64,000 nucleotides of DNA, taken from NCBI GenBank assembly GCA_029844215.1, contig CM056738.1, positions 65,811,593 to 65,875,592 of the forward strand. Reading direction: 5' to 3'. The notes under the pieces are model-generated. The model was not told where the DNA came from and did no database searches. It saw only the letters and a program-made list of their open reading frames with translations. The stretch comes from Przewalskia tangutica (Eukaryota; Streptophyta; Magnoliopsida; Solanales; Solanaceae). Positions 23,193 through 34,233 of this stretch are shown one piece after another. The first letter of the stretch is position 1; each line of letters opens with the position of its first letter. The translations under genes were made by a program, and so were the position numbers.

Positions 23193-24498
23193 TTCTCCTC
23201 CTTTGAAACATTCGCCCAATGTTCCTTCTGTATCAAACAAACAGCGCCAAAGATAGTCCCATCGCTATACTTACTTAACATCCATGCCACACCTGGCCAC
23301 AACACAACAAACGCACCTACTTATCTCCAAGTCCACGAGGAATCACCTCTATCACGAAAGCTCCTACTAGAGGTCTAAAAAGATACTCCCTTCGCACCTA
23401 CTCTTTACAAACGAAATGATCACACCTATGCCTGTAATACATGCTCGCTTCTTCCCATACCACTTTTGTCACTTTGCCTTACTCGTCGTACCCTTCTCGT
23501 ACACTCGAACTCTTCCTTATCACTTACCATGTTTCGCATCGCTCCCACCGACTGAGCCGCTAATGACCTCTTCTGGATAAGCTCCACCCTATCCACGCCC
23601 TGCTGAACAAGTACGAACCAACTATCTGCACCTTGCTTACATCGAATCAGTCGATCGGAAATCTTACACTAGTGCTTATAAAAAGGCTCCAAACGGCGAC
23701 ACCCGAGCATGAAATGGTAGCTATATAATACATACTCAACAAGAGGCGAAGAGTCCTCATAACCTAATCCCAAATCCAACCACTAGCCCGGTGAATGCGA
23801 CACCGAGATTCACCCGAGTTCCTAACCTTGCTCGTAACTCTTCCGTAAAAGAAACAGTAGCTTGACTCCCCATCACCATAAGGTGAAGGTAGGCACCGTG
23901 TAGCCTTACAACCTTCTTGAAATAATCATCTCAGAATTTACTACCGAGTACACGCTTGACTAAAAGATAAGGCGGGTTGACCCCATCTACCCGACTCATC
24001 GGTCGAACACATCCACGAACTCGCATAATGGTTAACTAAACTCGGCCTAACACCCTCGTGACTTAACACAAAACGGACCACCACAACCGACCCCATCACC
24101 AAACAGGCGTGGTCGACCCGCAACACGCCCTCAACCCGACCTCTCAACGCGCCAAACACTAGCTCCCCGATCCGGAACAATCTCACCAATCACGTTACGA
24201 AAACCTAGCGGTCTTCTAAGCTCAACCATCCTCTTTCGTCTCACAACACTCAAGGATTCATCCCAACAAAAAAAAATATCTCACGTATACTATGCACTTC
24301 GATAAGGGTCAAACACGAAATAATTCTTTTACCAAAGATGGCCTCGCCTCTAAGGTCTTCTACGTAATATTCTAAGGCTCCCACTCTTTCGCCCCCAATC
24401 TTACCTTGCTAATTAATCAACAATTCTAATCACACTAACACCATGCTAACCGAAAACAATATTTTAAGATATTCGCATCTTAATATACATATAAATCT
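23193..24498 (-). other. Polypurine tract and 3' non-coding part of internal region
   Basis: 'ttctcctcc' at 23193-23201 reads as the polypurine tract GGAGGAGAA on the minus strand. The rest carries no sustained frame. The stretch near the tract is homologous to 52100-52327 of the plus-strand element, so this non-coding part belongs to the family and is not random decay. Confidence 0.6.
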
Positions 24499-25441
24499 CT
24501 AAAGGGTTAAGGATATACACAGATCTACGGCACTTTCCCTAGGTCGTCTAGTCAATCCCGCCGCCGGGCATACCGTGGAAGGTGATGAACTATCCATCGA
24601 CTTCGGCGTCGAGTCCCTACATCCCCGCCAACACCGTTGGACAATTTCTCGCAAATGGCCCCGCCGCCGCAAACAAAACAAGCCGCCGCAGGCTAACGAC
24701 ACTTCACGATGACATCGACCACAACGCCACACCGAAAGGGTGGCCTCCCAGCTAACACCCTCCTCTCCGAACCATCGCATCCACAATCGATCCGTAGGTG
24801 AGTCTTCCTACTTGCATCCTTCCTCATAGAACATTCCTCGCCATACGACTGACAGCGCAATAAAAACAAGCACCAGAAAAAAGACGACACTTCCCGATGA
24901 CGCTGCCACATCGTGAACAACGAGGAAAATCGAACTCGCGAGGACACTCAGACCGGAGTGAGGCGCATGTCTAATTCACACGAGGCGGTTCGCCGAGAGT
25001 TACCAAATGATCTCGCCAAACGCCCTCTTCACGATCTTGTTTAACTGCCGATCTACCTCTCTCACCACCGCACATAATCTCGAACGCAAGCCCGCTCGCC
25101 CTCGATCAAGAGCTACTCCTCACAACCCTTCTTTAGATAAGCATCAATATCTCGGTATACTGGCATAAAATACTCTTTGCCGCTAAGTCCTCGCTAGTAA
25201 TGGCCTCCTTCCAATCCATATTTTCGCTCCAAGTCGTGGAACTGGCGTCCAGATGTCATGGCGCAGAGAATCGCCGCCACTGCCGTGCCAAACTTCTGCT
25301 TTGTTGGCGACGCCTCGTAACTCCTCGCACAAGCATCACCTCAGTGATGATTGGGCTGTGCCTCTTCTAAATCTCTCAGATTTACTCGCAGCCTCCTTCT
25401 GCCGCTTCGCTCTTCGGGCCCGAGTTGCTGGCGTGAGGCAT
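24499..25441 (-). pseudogene. Gag remnant with two CCHC-like blocks
   Basis: The likely start is ATG 25441-25439 (M-P-H-A-S-N-S). The frame is broken by indels. Two zinc-knuckle-like blocks are visible: one near 24826-24900 ('WCLFLLRCQSYGEEC') and one near 24640-24690 ('CGGLFCLRRRGHLREI'). The last frame ends 'DLCISLTL' with a stop at 24499, and the gag of the plus-strand element ends 'SLCISLTI'. A conserved C-terminus followed by about 1.3 kb of non-coding sequence argues that gag is the only gene. Gag proteins of this group build the virus-like particle and bind the RNA. Confidence 0.6.
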
Positions 25442-25629
25442 AATCGTAAAGGAAAGGAATACGTTAGAGGGTCCAACTTATAACACAACTCTAAAGCACG
25501 ATCTCGAGTGAGAAGAATGGAAACCAATCCTAAATATCCTATAGCCTCACGATTATTGGTGTGGTGCACAACACACCGATAATCAAGACTCTACTAGATA
25601 CGGTCAGTAGACACTTTCCGAGGATTAAT

Positions 25630-25641
25630 CGCTCGATACCA
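25630..25641 (-). other. Primer-binding site
   Basis: CGCTCGATACCA reads TGGTATCGAGCG on the minus strand, four bases from the LTR. The canonical initiator tRNA-Met site reads TGGTATCAGAGC, so CAG appears as CG. Confidence 0.75.
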
Positions 25642-25645
25642 CTTT

Positions 25646-28600
25646 TGTCACGACTGCCCGGTTCGTGGATCGTGCCTTACCCGCACCCAAGTAGTCATAC
25701 ATCGAGAAATCGGAAAATAAACAACCAAAATATGAAACAGTATAAATAAGACACGCTTTACGGGAAAAGTTGCCTTCGGCATATATGTATATAAGTACCC
25801 CAAAATGAGCGATACATCTCAAACTTACAACAGTCTACATGCACTCTAAGAGTTTAAAACAACAATGGCGGACAGGCCCCGCCATACCTCGAATACAAAT
25901 ATCTACAACGACAGGGACCATACTAAAATGCTAAGCTTCCGAGAAACGGAGCTTTCTAACGCCAAACGGTGATCCTAAGAACGGGATCAACGTAGGAGTA
26001 CCTTTACCATGCAGATGAACGCACCCGGGCGAGGTCGACAACAGTACCAAGTATGTGAAATCGAAAATCAGATGTGAAATCATAGTAGTCTATATAAAGC
26101 GAGACATGTATGATAACCAAAACTACTCACAAGAAATAAATAAATATGTCAAGTCGTGGACTCACGCCTCAAAGTCATCATAAAACCGCACGGTAAGTGC
26201 GGTGGCATAGCCGACTACTAAAAACCCCGATAACAAGGTCGTAAATCAGATCACGAGATCTGTCTGCATCACATGATCAAAGCCGCCACTCGCCCGCAGT
26301 ATCTAATGTGCGCGTCTAGCCCTGGAACTTTCCGTAGCTCCGCATGGGCCACTTCCAATGGCCCGCATGAGGTATTCCCCGCATCGAGGGTAGCTACTCC
26401 CAGCGCCCCGACTCGTTGTTCGCACGCCACAAAGACCGCATGACCACGCGGCCGCATACTAACTCGAACTCCGTAGCTCCGCATAGGCCATACTGCACTG
26501 CATAAGGTATTCTCGAATCATAGGTCACTAGACCCGCCTGAGTCTACCCCGCATCGGAGGGCAGCTTAACCCCCGGAATCATGAGTGATATAATATCAAC
26601 ATGACAGTTTTATCATTAAACAACCTAAGCACAATAAGGGAAAACCCCTCTACACAAACATCACAAGATACTAACTCACGTAGCATCCTAACACGTTTAC
26701 TTATCAAGTCAACAAGAAAGTATTACAAGACTATCACAAATCAATACAATCAAGTTATTCACACAAGGTACTTTCTACATTATGCTAACAAGTTCGGGTT
26801 TTTAGCCCCAAAGTACTTTATGTATTACTCTTTTAAAAGATCCGTTTCTTTCACAAAAGTCACACAATACCCGTAGTATAAAAATAGAGTGATTATCTTT
26901 TGAAGTAAATCAACAAATTTCTCTTTGTAAAATCAAGTAACAACATTCTTTTCCCAACGCTTAAGTTTGCCTAATTTCAATTACTCAAGTTTCTCATTTT
27001 CGAAAGGTTTCGTAGTTCATAGCTTTAATCCTTTAAAACAATTTGAGAAACATATACCCTAAGTGTGAGTAGGTTATTATTATTCGTAACAATCTTATTA
27101 CAGCGGCCATGATCTAGTAAATGTAATATCATTTTGTCTTATCTTAGCTCCTATGCAGATGGAAGTTTCTACTGGTTTTAATAATACTTTATTAGTCAAA
27201 ATATTTCCCTTTATTAGCCACTTTGTGGTTTGTTCGACATTTATTCTGATCGGTAAAACATCATTCCTTTTGAAAACCAAAAATACTATTTACTCACGAA
27301 TGAGGTTTCACACTTCTTAACAAAATTCATATTAGTATAATAAGTCAAGTCTCTTATTTCCTTAAATCAATAAATCGTTCTTTTTATCACTCTTAAGCCG
27401 TTATACCTAACTTCCCATAAAGCTAGTATAACTCTTAAGCTTTTAAAACCAAGTGTTACTCTTCTTTCAAAAAAAAGGTTTCTTAATTCTTTTGAACTTC
27501 TTCAGATTCTTTTTATTCAGGCTTAAGTCAGAAGACATTGCCGTAAGTATTATTCAGGCTTAAGTCCAAGACATTGCGTAATTATTATTCAGCTTAAGTC
27601 CAAGACATTGCCGTAATTATTATTCGATTAACACACGACGCTTCACCGTACTATATACATATTCTTTAAAATATCATGCTCGAGAGGATAGGAAGAATCA
27701 CATACCTTCTCGAAATCCACCGCCAAGTTGAATATGTCGCAGAGAATCGACCTATAATACCAACACGCCTATCAACGCCCGCATCAGATCGCATAAAGCT
27801 CTAGCGGAGGGTTCGTTATTCTATGGACATTTGGCAAGACTTCCCTATCCGGTGAGCTACTCAAGTTCATCAGGAAAACAAATTCTATGTAAGTACATTT
27901 CTATTATTCATCTTTTAAACCCTTCATCGTGATAACAGTTCAATTCTATTCTTTAATATCCTTCTAAGTATTTAATACTTACTCCTATACTTCTACAATA
28001 TATATATTCTAATTACAAAAGGAGGATAAGGTTATTTACCTCGGTAAGCCCAATAATATCCTAGATAAAAGTCGCGCCTGAGCAAGGTTTAGCTCCTAAG
28101 TCATGCGCTCAGAGTAGCTAAGAAAACCTTAGAAGTTCTTCACAACTTCTACTAAGGACTAAGGGATTTGGGCTAGGTAATTTGGGCATTATAACAATAC
28201 TGTAAGGCAACTTTTCTACCAAGAGGGGTAGTGTTTCTAGGCTAGCTTTAGGGGTTGCTCTGCCAGGGCTTCTCAAAGGGGAGGGTGTGTTTGGACGAAA
28301 CAACAAGAGGAGAGGAGGGATTTGAGACTTAGAAAGATTGCTCAATTTAGGATGAAATAACTCTTCAACAAGGGGGTATTTATAGGTCAGTGATGGCCAA
28401 CCAAGGGCCAAGATGGTGCCAAGTGCAAGGCAAGTGTAGGTGAGGATTTAGGCAAGTGTCCTTGGCCAACTTGCACACAAAATATCCTACCAACTACTTG
28501 ACAAAATAAGCCTCCATTCGGCCCTATTGCGTGACAAGTCCACTCAACGGTAGGTGATGTGTCGCCTCTCTCGTTGGTCCAAAGTGTTTCGCCTCTCGGA

Positions 28601-29053
28601 AAAATCCGCAAAAATTAGAAATGACATAGCCTAATTTATCCTACGCGAGTCTTGTAAAACGTTTCGTCGGAAAATGACTCTAAACGGGTGTCAGACAAAG
28701 TGAAATCGCCCAAGCCAACCCAGGGGTGACACGTGTCGCCTCCTACTCGCCCAAAATATTTCATCTTAAAATATCCACAATGGCCAAAATCTCAAAACAA
28801 AGTGGGCCCTACAAAATCAGAATTTTCTCCGTGGCCCCACGTGACCATTTCCAAAATAAAATTCCATAATTCTCTAATATTCAAGAAGTCCAATACCAAA
28901 CTGGGAATCCAATTCCCATTAACGAACCTTTTTCCTTCACAAAACCTAAACTTTTCCGTGGGAAAAATCACCTCGTTCTTCCTTTCCAATTTCAATGTCG
29001 TATTCTCGTACGTACGTCCTCGCATACATACCCTGAAACTACGGGGTATAACA
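25646..29053 (-). repeat. 5' LTR of the element
   Basis: It starts TGTCACGACTGCC and ends 'ggggtataaca'. TATA is at 28377-28384 (minus), so transcription would run leftward through the internal region. Confidence 0.85.
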
Positions 29054-29470
29054 ATTACAATCTCTCTTTTAAAATGATAAGTAATTCTAACATGATGATA
29101 AGTTAAAACCAGTATGTGTCTGATTCCTGTCTAAGTAACTACGAGTGTACAAACCATGGTCTATATGTGAGCCTCCAGAAGTATAATCCTTCTCTTCCAT
29201 TTTGGTACTCATCTCTTTGGACTGTCGAATTTAAAGATGTATGAATACTTAATTTTGTGTCAATGTTTATTTTGCACTTACTAAATCTTTTCTTTTCTTT
29301 GTTTTACATGAAATGCATTGGAGCAAATGAAGAGTCTCATTACGAGACTTAATGCAACCACGACGAAACAAAGATCCACATCCATGTCCTTTGCATTCCC
29401 TGACAAAACAATGCTCAGGCTAGCCGGAAAAGTTGGGGTGACCAGCCTTCTCGTTGAACCCGCCTCAAGA
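29054..29470. other. Flanking sequence between LTR element and LINE
   Basis: This is AT-rich and continues the sequence left of 19788 once the element is removed. From 29318 a short frame without similarity that I recognise leads into the LINE part. Confidence 0.35.
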
Positions 29471-29502
29471 ACTCCCATGAAAGAATCACCCCAATCACCT
29501 CA

Positions 29503-31515
29503 ATGCTCAGGCAAGCCGGAAAAGTTAGAAATTTTGGGACTGGAACTACAATCGACAAAACAATGCATGAAGGCATTCTCGGGTCAAAACCGGGTCAGAC
29601 GGCGGGTCAAATGGACAAGGCGAGTCAAGAGGGAGTCCATGGGTCTATGATTATTACTGGTACTCGTGGTATAATGCAAGTTGAGGAAACCGAAGGGTCA
29701 TCTACTCCCAATGAGCCTTGTAACTCTCCTATCTTAATTAGCGCGGGAGCCAAAAAGCCTATTACCTTAAATGGACATCTTTCATCCGCGGGAACCAAAG
29801 AGTCACATCACTCTAAAAGTCAGCATTCTTTGAATTCATTTAGAGTAACTAATCAATCCTTCCCCACCCTAACCAGCTTACTAAACGGACTTCAACAAAA
29901 GAATCCCAATAGGCCATTTTCATTTACTTCTTCCTTGGACATTGGAAACGCTAATAACTTTCCACCTCTCTCTTCCTCTACTTCTTCAATACTTCCCAGA
30001 ATTCATGATGACACACCCCCACCCCCATCCAAATCACCACTCCCACCCGAAATGCCCGATATTTTCCCAACTCTTCCAAATGGCACACGCATACTATCTC
30101 CAGATGCGGGTCCAAGCTCTACCCCTTCTAACCCTATCCTCGCCTACACTACTGGGAAGGACAAGAGACAACATGCCCAATCGACAAATCTAGAATTCAT
30201 CATGCGCGTCCACCGGTGAGGCATCAAAGGAGAAGTACCCTTTTCAACGCAATGGTTCCAATCCGAAAGAAGACCTACGCGGAGTCTTTGGGTTCCGCAT
30301 CAAGCAAAAGGAATGAAACTTCAATTCATCAACAAGCGAGAAGATGTAACTAAGCTACGGATGAAGTCCCTTCATCAAAACACAGGGATATTGTCTTATA
30401 GTCGCTTCACGGTCCTTTCGGGAAGAGAGACATCGAATTCTATTGTTAAGGGTGGGAGTGAAGTGTCGATCATCCCATACGGCAGGATGGACAATCTTCA
30501 AATTCACGGCGAAGAGAACGCACGAATGTGCTCCATGGAGGCTCATATATGGTCTTTGGCAAAACTATGATGTTAAAACCCATTGATAAAAGAGTATTAT
30601 TAACGGATGACTTATTCATGAATATCCCGATATGGGTCACTTTCCATGACATCCCCTCTGCCGGAGTGCAACAGTGCCTTAGTAAGATTGCTTGGCGTGT
30701 GGGAAACCTGCATACGCATCAATTTACTAAGGAGAGGTCTAAGATGAACTATGTCGAGTCTTGGTAGAAGTTGATGTTAGTAAAGAGCCTGGCCACGACT
30801 GGTGTTAAACTTCTCGATAATCAAGATGATCCAAAAGGTGAAATATGAGAACTACCTGCATTTTTGCTATCATCGCCTCTTTTGGCCACAACCATTTGAA
30901 GTGTAAGCTTATGCAAGACACCAACATTCAAGCACGGAAAAGCATAACCCATCGTATCACCTAAAGAATGGAGGCGTTTACTAGCTCTGAATCGCTACGG
31001 CCGGGTCAAACCGGCCTTCTAAGATCGATCCACCACCCCCTCAACATCCCGTGGGTAGTGATAACTTGATGGACTTTGAGAATAGTGAGCAATCACTGCC
31101 GCATATTCCCGGAAGTGTAGGAGAAGTTCTGAACTTTGGAATCCCTCCGGTTGCGGGTCATCCTGACTCTTCGTGCTTACGGGTATCACTAGAGGGGTCC
31201 TCAAACCATCACCCCTATACTGGTCTTGCGCATCATGAGAGGCTGAGAAATGAGACAAGACATGCTGAAAAAAACACACCATCTGATCCGCAAACTCTTC
31301 TAGATGTGGGAACTTGTAAGATTACTAAGGACAAGCTTATCCACGCAACACGTTGCATAAACTTTGAGAGCGGAGAACATAGACTAGTTGGGACCCCTGC
31401 CTTAACTTCTAACAACAAGGAAGAGGGATGGAAAGAAGTTATTTCAAGAAAGAATATCAGTTTGGTGAAGAATGCGAAGCGCGGAGGTGCTACTAAAACC
31501 TCCATTGTTTCCTAA
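29503..31515 (+). pseudogene. LINE ORF1 (DUF4283 and CCHC type), frameshifted
   Basis: The N-terminal part (29503-30219) is serine-, threonine- and proline-rich ('PFSFTSSLDIGNANNFPPL', 'PPPPSKSPLPPEMPD'). After a frame change, a DUF4283-like domain follows (about 30313-30770: 'FTVLSGRETSNSIVKGG', 'MVFGKTMMLKPIDK', 'IPIWVTFHDIP', 'QFTKERSKMNY'). The knuckle 'CYHxxxFGHNHLKC' is recoverable at about 30858-30905, though out of frame. The last frame (31051-31515) is intact and ends in TAA at 31513-31515. Plant L1 ORF1 proteins bind the LINE RNA. At least three frameshifts make this copy non-functional. Confidence 0.75.
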
Positions 31516-31735
31516 TGAAAATTCTTTGTTGGAATGTCCGAGGTCTTTGCGGACAAAGGGATAGGGCAGCCACACAAACTCTTGTGTGTAGGCTTGCAAA
31601 ACAACATGATGTGGCATTGGTTTGCCTAATAGAAACTAAATTCAACCGAACACGGATGGACTCTTTTACTTCTCAAAGATTCCTTGCTTAGAAATTTTGC
31701 TTCAACATAGATTTCATTGATGGCGGAAGAATGCT
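31515..31735 (+). pseudogene. LINE ORF2, N-terminal endonuclease fragment
   Basis: It starts ATG 31515-31517, overlapping the ORF1 stop as TAATG. The start 'MKILCWNVRGLCGQRDRAAT' and 'CLIETKF' are the first motifs of the apurinic-like endonuclease (the W-N-x-R-G asparagine and the E-T-K glutamate). A stop at about 31690 and truncation at the inverted junction follow. The endonuclease would nick target DNA to prime reverse transcription. Confidence 0.8.
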
Positions 31736-31739
31736 AGTA

Positions 31740-33329
31740 CTATGAGCATTGAGGTGATTGGGGTGATTCCCGAGCTAGTAGAAACGCCTCCATTGCTAGG
31801 TGGTACCAATGAGTTGTCTGTTTTCCGTGCTTCTTGAGTGTTGGTGTCTTGCATCAGCTTCCTACACTTCAAATGGTTGTGGCCAAAAGAGGCGCAATGA
31901 TAGCAAAAATCTGGGTAGTTCTCATATTTCACCTTATGGATGTATCTTCGATTATCGGGAAGTTTAACACCAAACTCTGTGACCGGCTCTTTACTAACAT
32001 CAACTTTTACCAAGACTCTTGCATAGTTCATCTTAGACCTCTCCTTAGTAAATTGATCCGTGTATAGAAGTTTCCCCACACGCGAAGCAATCTTACTAAG
32101 GCCTGTTGCACTCCAAACCGAGAGAGGGATGTAATGGAAAGTGACCCATATCGGGATATCCATGAATAAGTCATCTGTTAATAATACTCCTTTATCAATG
32201 GGTTTTAACATCATAGTTTTGCCAAAGACCATATATGGGCCTCCATGGAGCACATTCGTGCGTTCCTCTTCCGTCATGAATTTGAAGATTGTCCATCCTT
32301 TGCCGTATGGGATGATACGACACTTCACTCCCCACCCCTTAACAATAGAATTCAGTGCCTCTCTTCCCGGGAAAGGACCCGTGAAGCAGCCTATAAGACA
32401 ATACCCCCAGGTTTCAATGAAGAGGACTTCATCCGTAGCTTCTAGTTCTACATCTTCTCCTTGTTGTTCAATGAATTGAAGTTTCATTCCTTTTGCTTCA
32501 AGTCTGGAACCCGCAAAGACTCCCGCATAGGTCTTCTTTTGCGGATTGGAACCATTGCGTTGAAAAGGGGTACTTCTCCCTTTGATGCCTCACCGGGTGG
32601 ATGCGCATGATGAATTCTAGATTTGTCAGTGGGCATGTATGTTCCGTCATTCTTCCTGGTAGTGTAGACTGAGGGATAGGGTTAGAGGGGGTAGAGTTTG
32701 GACCCGCATCTGGAGATAGTATGCGTGTACCATTTGGAAGAGTTGGGAAAATATCGGGCATTTCGGGTGGGAGTGGTGATTTGGAGGGGGGTGTGGGTGT
32801 GTCATCATGAATTCTGGGAAGTATTGAAGAAGTAGAGGAAGAGAGGTGGAAATTTATTAGCGTTTTCAATGTCCAAGGAAGAAGTAAATGAAAATGGGCT
32901 ATTGGGATTCTTTTGTTGAAGTCCGTTTAGTAAGTTGGTTAGGGTGGGGAAGGATTGATTAGTGACTCTAAATGAATTCAAAGAATGCTGACTTTTAGAG
33001 TGATGTGACTCTTTGGTTCCCGCGGATGAAAGATGCCCATTTAAGGTAATAGGCTCTTTGGCTCCCGCGCTAATTAAGATAGGAGAGTTACAAGGCTCCT
33101 TGGGAGTAGATGACCCTTCGGTTTCCTCAACTTGCATTGTACCACGAGTATCAGTAATAATCATAGACCCATGGACTCCCTCTTGACCCGCCTTGTCCAT
33201 TTGACCCTGTCCCGACCGGTTTGACGAGAATGCCTTCATGCATTGTTTTGTCGATTGTAGTTCCAGTCCCAGAATTTCTAACTTTTCCGGCTTGCCTGAG
33301 CATTGAGGTGACTGGGGTGATTCTTTCAC
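31740..33329 (-). pseudogene. LINE ORF1, better preserved copy
   Basis: The N-terminal low-complexity part is at 33329-32498. From 32487 a frame is open to 31714 for 257 codons, with the DUF4283 domain ('EALNSIVKGWGVKCRIIPYG', 'MVFGKTMMLKPIDKGVLL', 'IPIWVTFHYIPLSVWSATG', 'QFTKERSKMNYARVLVKVDV') and an intact knuckle 'CYHCASFGHNHLKC' (about 31870-31915). The end is lost at the junction near 31740. It is cleaner than the plus copy, so it may be younger or come from a different source element. Confidence 0.8.
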
Positions 33330-33392
33330 GGGAGTTCTTGTGATTCTTTCATTGGGGTGATCCTCTTGACCCGCTTTCTCGTTGAACCACTA
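31740..33392 (-). mobile_element. LINE fragment, minus strand (inverted copy)
   Basis: This is a second copy of the same ORF1 in opposite orientation. It covers the sequence equivalent to 29440-30990 of the plus copy. The two copies differ by substitutions and indels, so they are not a perfect palindrome. Confidence 0.8.
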
Positions 33393-34233
33393 TTTCAATC
33401 ATAGACTAAATATTCATACATTATTATCTTATCGCTTATCACTCGATTCACTTGTTCTGCTATCAGGACATAATTTTACCTCTCCTAAGTTCTTCTAGTC
33501 TTAAACTCCTCTGATTTCATTCAGGGTATACCGACCTCTCTATAACTTGCGGAAACCTTCAACTCACTGGTCCTGATAGGCTTAATCCCAAAGTCTTACC
33601 TATTCTCGTTACTTATTTACTTACTTTCTCCTACCCTTACTTCTATCCATCTAAAACCTTATCGCACTACCATACTTTGGCTTACAACCTACACATATTC
33701 TGTTCATACCATTCATAACTAAAGGTGTCTAACGGCCGATCTTGGCCCGACCAGAGCCCTCACCGGTTTAATGCCCGGATCGTTATCGGCTCTGCTTCAT
33801 CGACCATCGCCAAGTTGATTCGTTACACGGATTCGAGTTGGTCTGATGTCGGGTTAGAACAAGTCCAACCAACCTTTCTATTTTTTTTTTTTTTAATTTC
33901 TAGTATTTATTTTCTATAATATAAACTAAATTCAATTTAAATATGTAATATAATAATATAATATATATTTTAGTTGTATATATATTAAAATTGAAACTTT
34001 AAAGTTAACTTTTTTATTTTATAGTTTATAACTTTATACTTTATAGTTTATAACTCTATATTGTAAATTTGTAATTATACTTTTATTAATTTATTAAATT
34101 AGTAGATATAACTTATAAGTAATAACATATTAACAACTAAATAGATAGTAAAATTAAAATTAATGATAAGATGTAAACTTTTGAACTTTCATAACGTTAA
34201 TAAGAGTACATAATGAAGTAATAATAATTTTAT

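Larger units (their letters stand above)
19792..29053 (-). mobile_element. Gag-only long-LTR gypsy element (complete, minus strand)
   Basis: The LTRs are 3.40 kb (19792-23192 and 25646-29053), and the internal region is only 2453 bp. Candidate TSD is ATTA(C/T): 19788-19792 against 29054-29058; the left terminus is mutated (TCACACG for TGTCACG). The primer site and polypurine tract lie next to the correct LTRs. The internal part has a decayed gag and non-coding sequence, with no protease, reverse transcriptase or integrase motif. The two LTRs differ mainly by small indels, so the insertion seems young. Confidence 0.85.
29471..31735 (+). mobile_element. LINE (L1-type) fragment, plus strand
   Basis: It contains most of ORF1 and the first 60 or so codons of ORF2 (endonuclease). 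It stops at about 31735, where a second LINE copy begins in the opposite direction. No 3' end, poly-A tail or reverse transcriptase is present. Confidence 0.8.

Noticed and set aside
22919..23378. Overlapping frames on both strands near the LTR-internal boundary
   Set aside because: They cross the LTR terminus and polypurine tract, which are functional nucleic-acid sites, and the same region in 28733-29077 reads differently.
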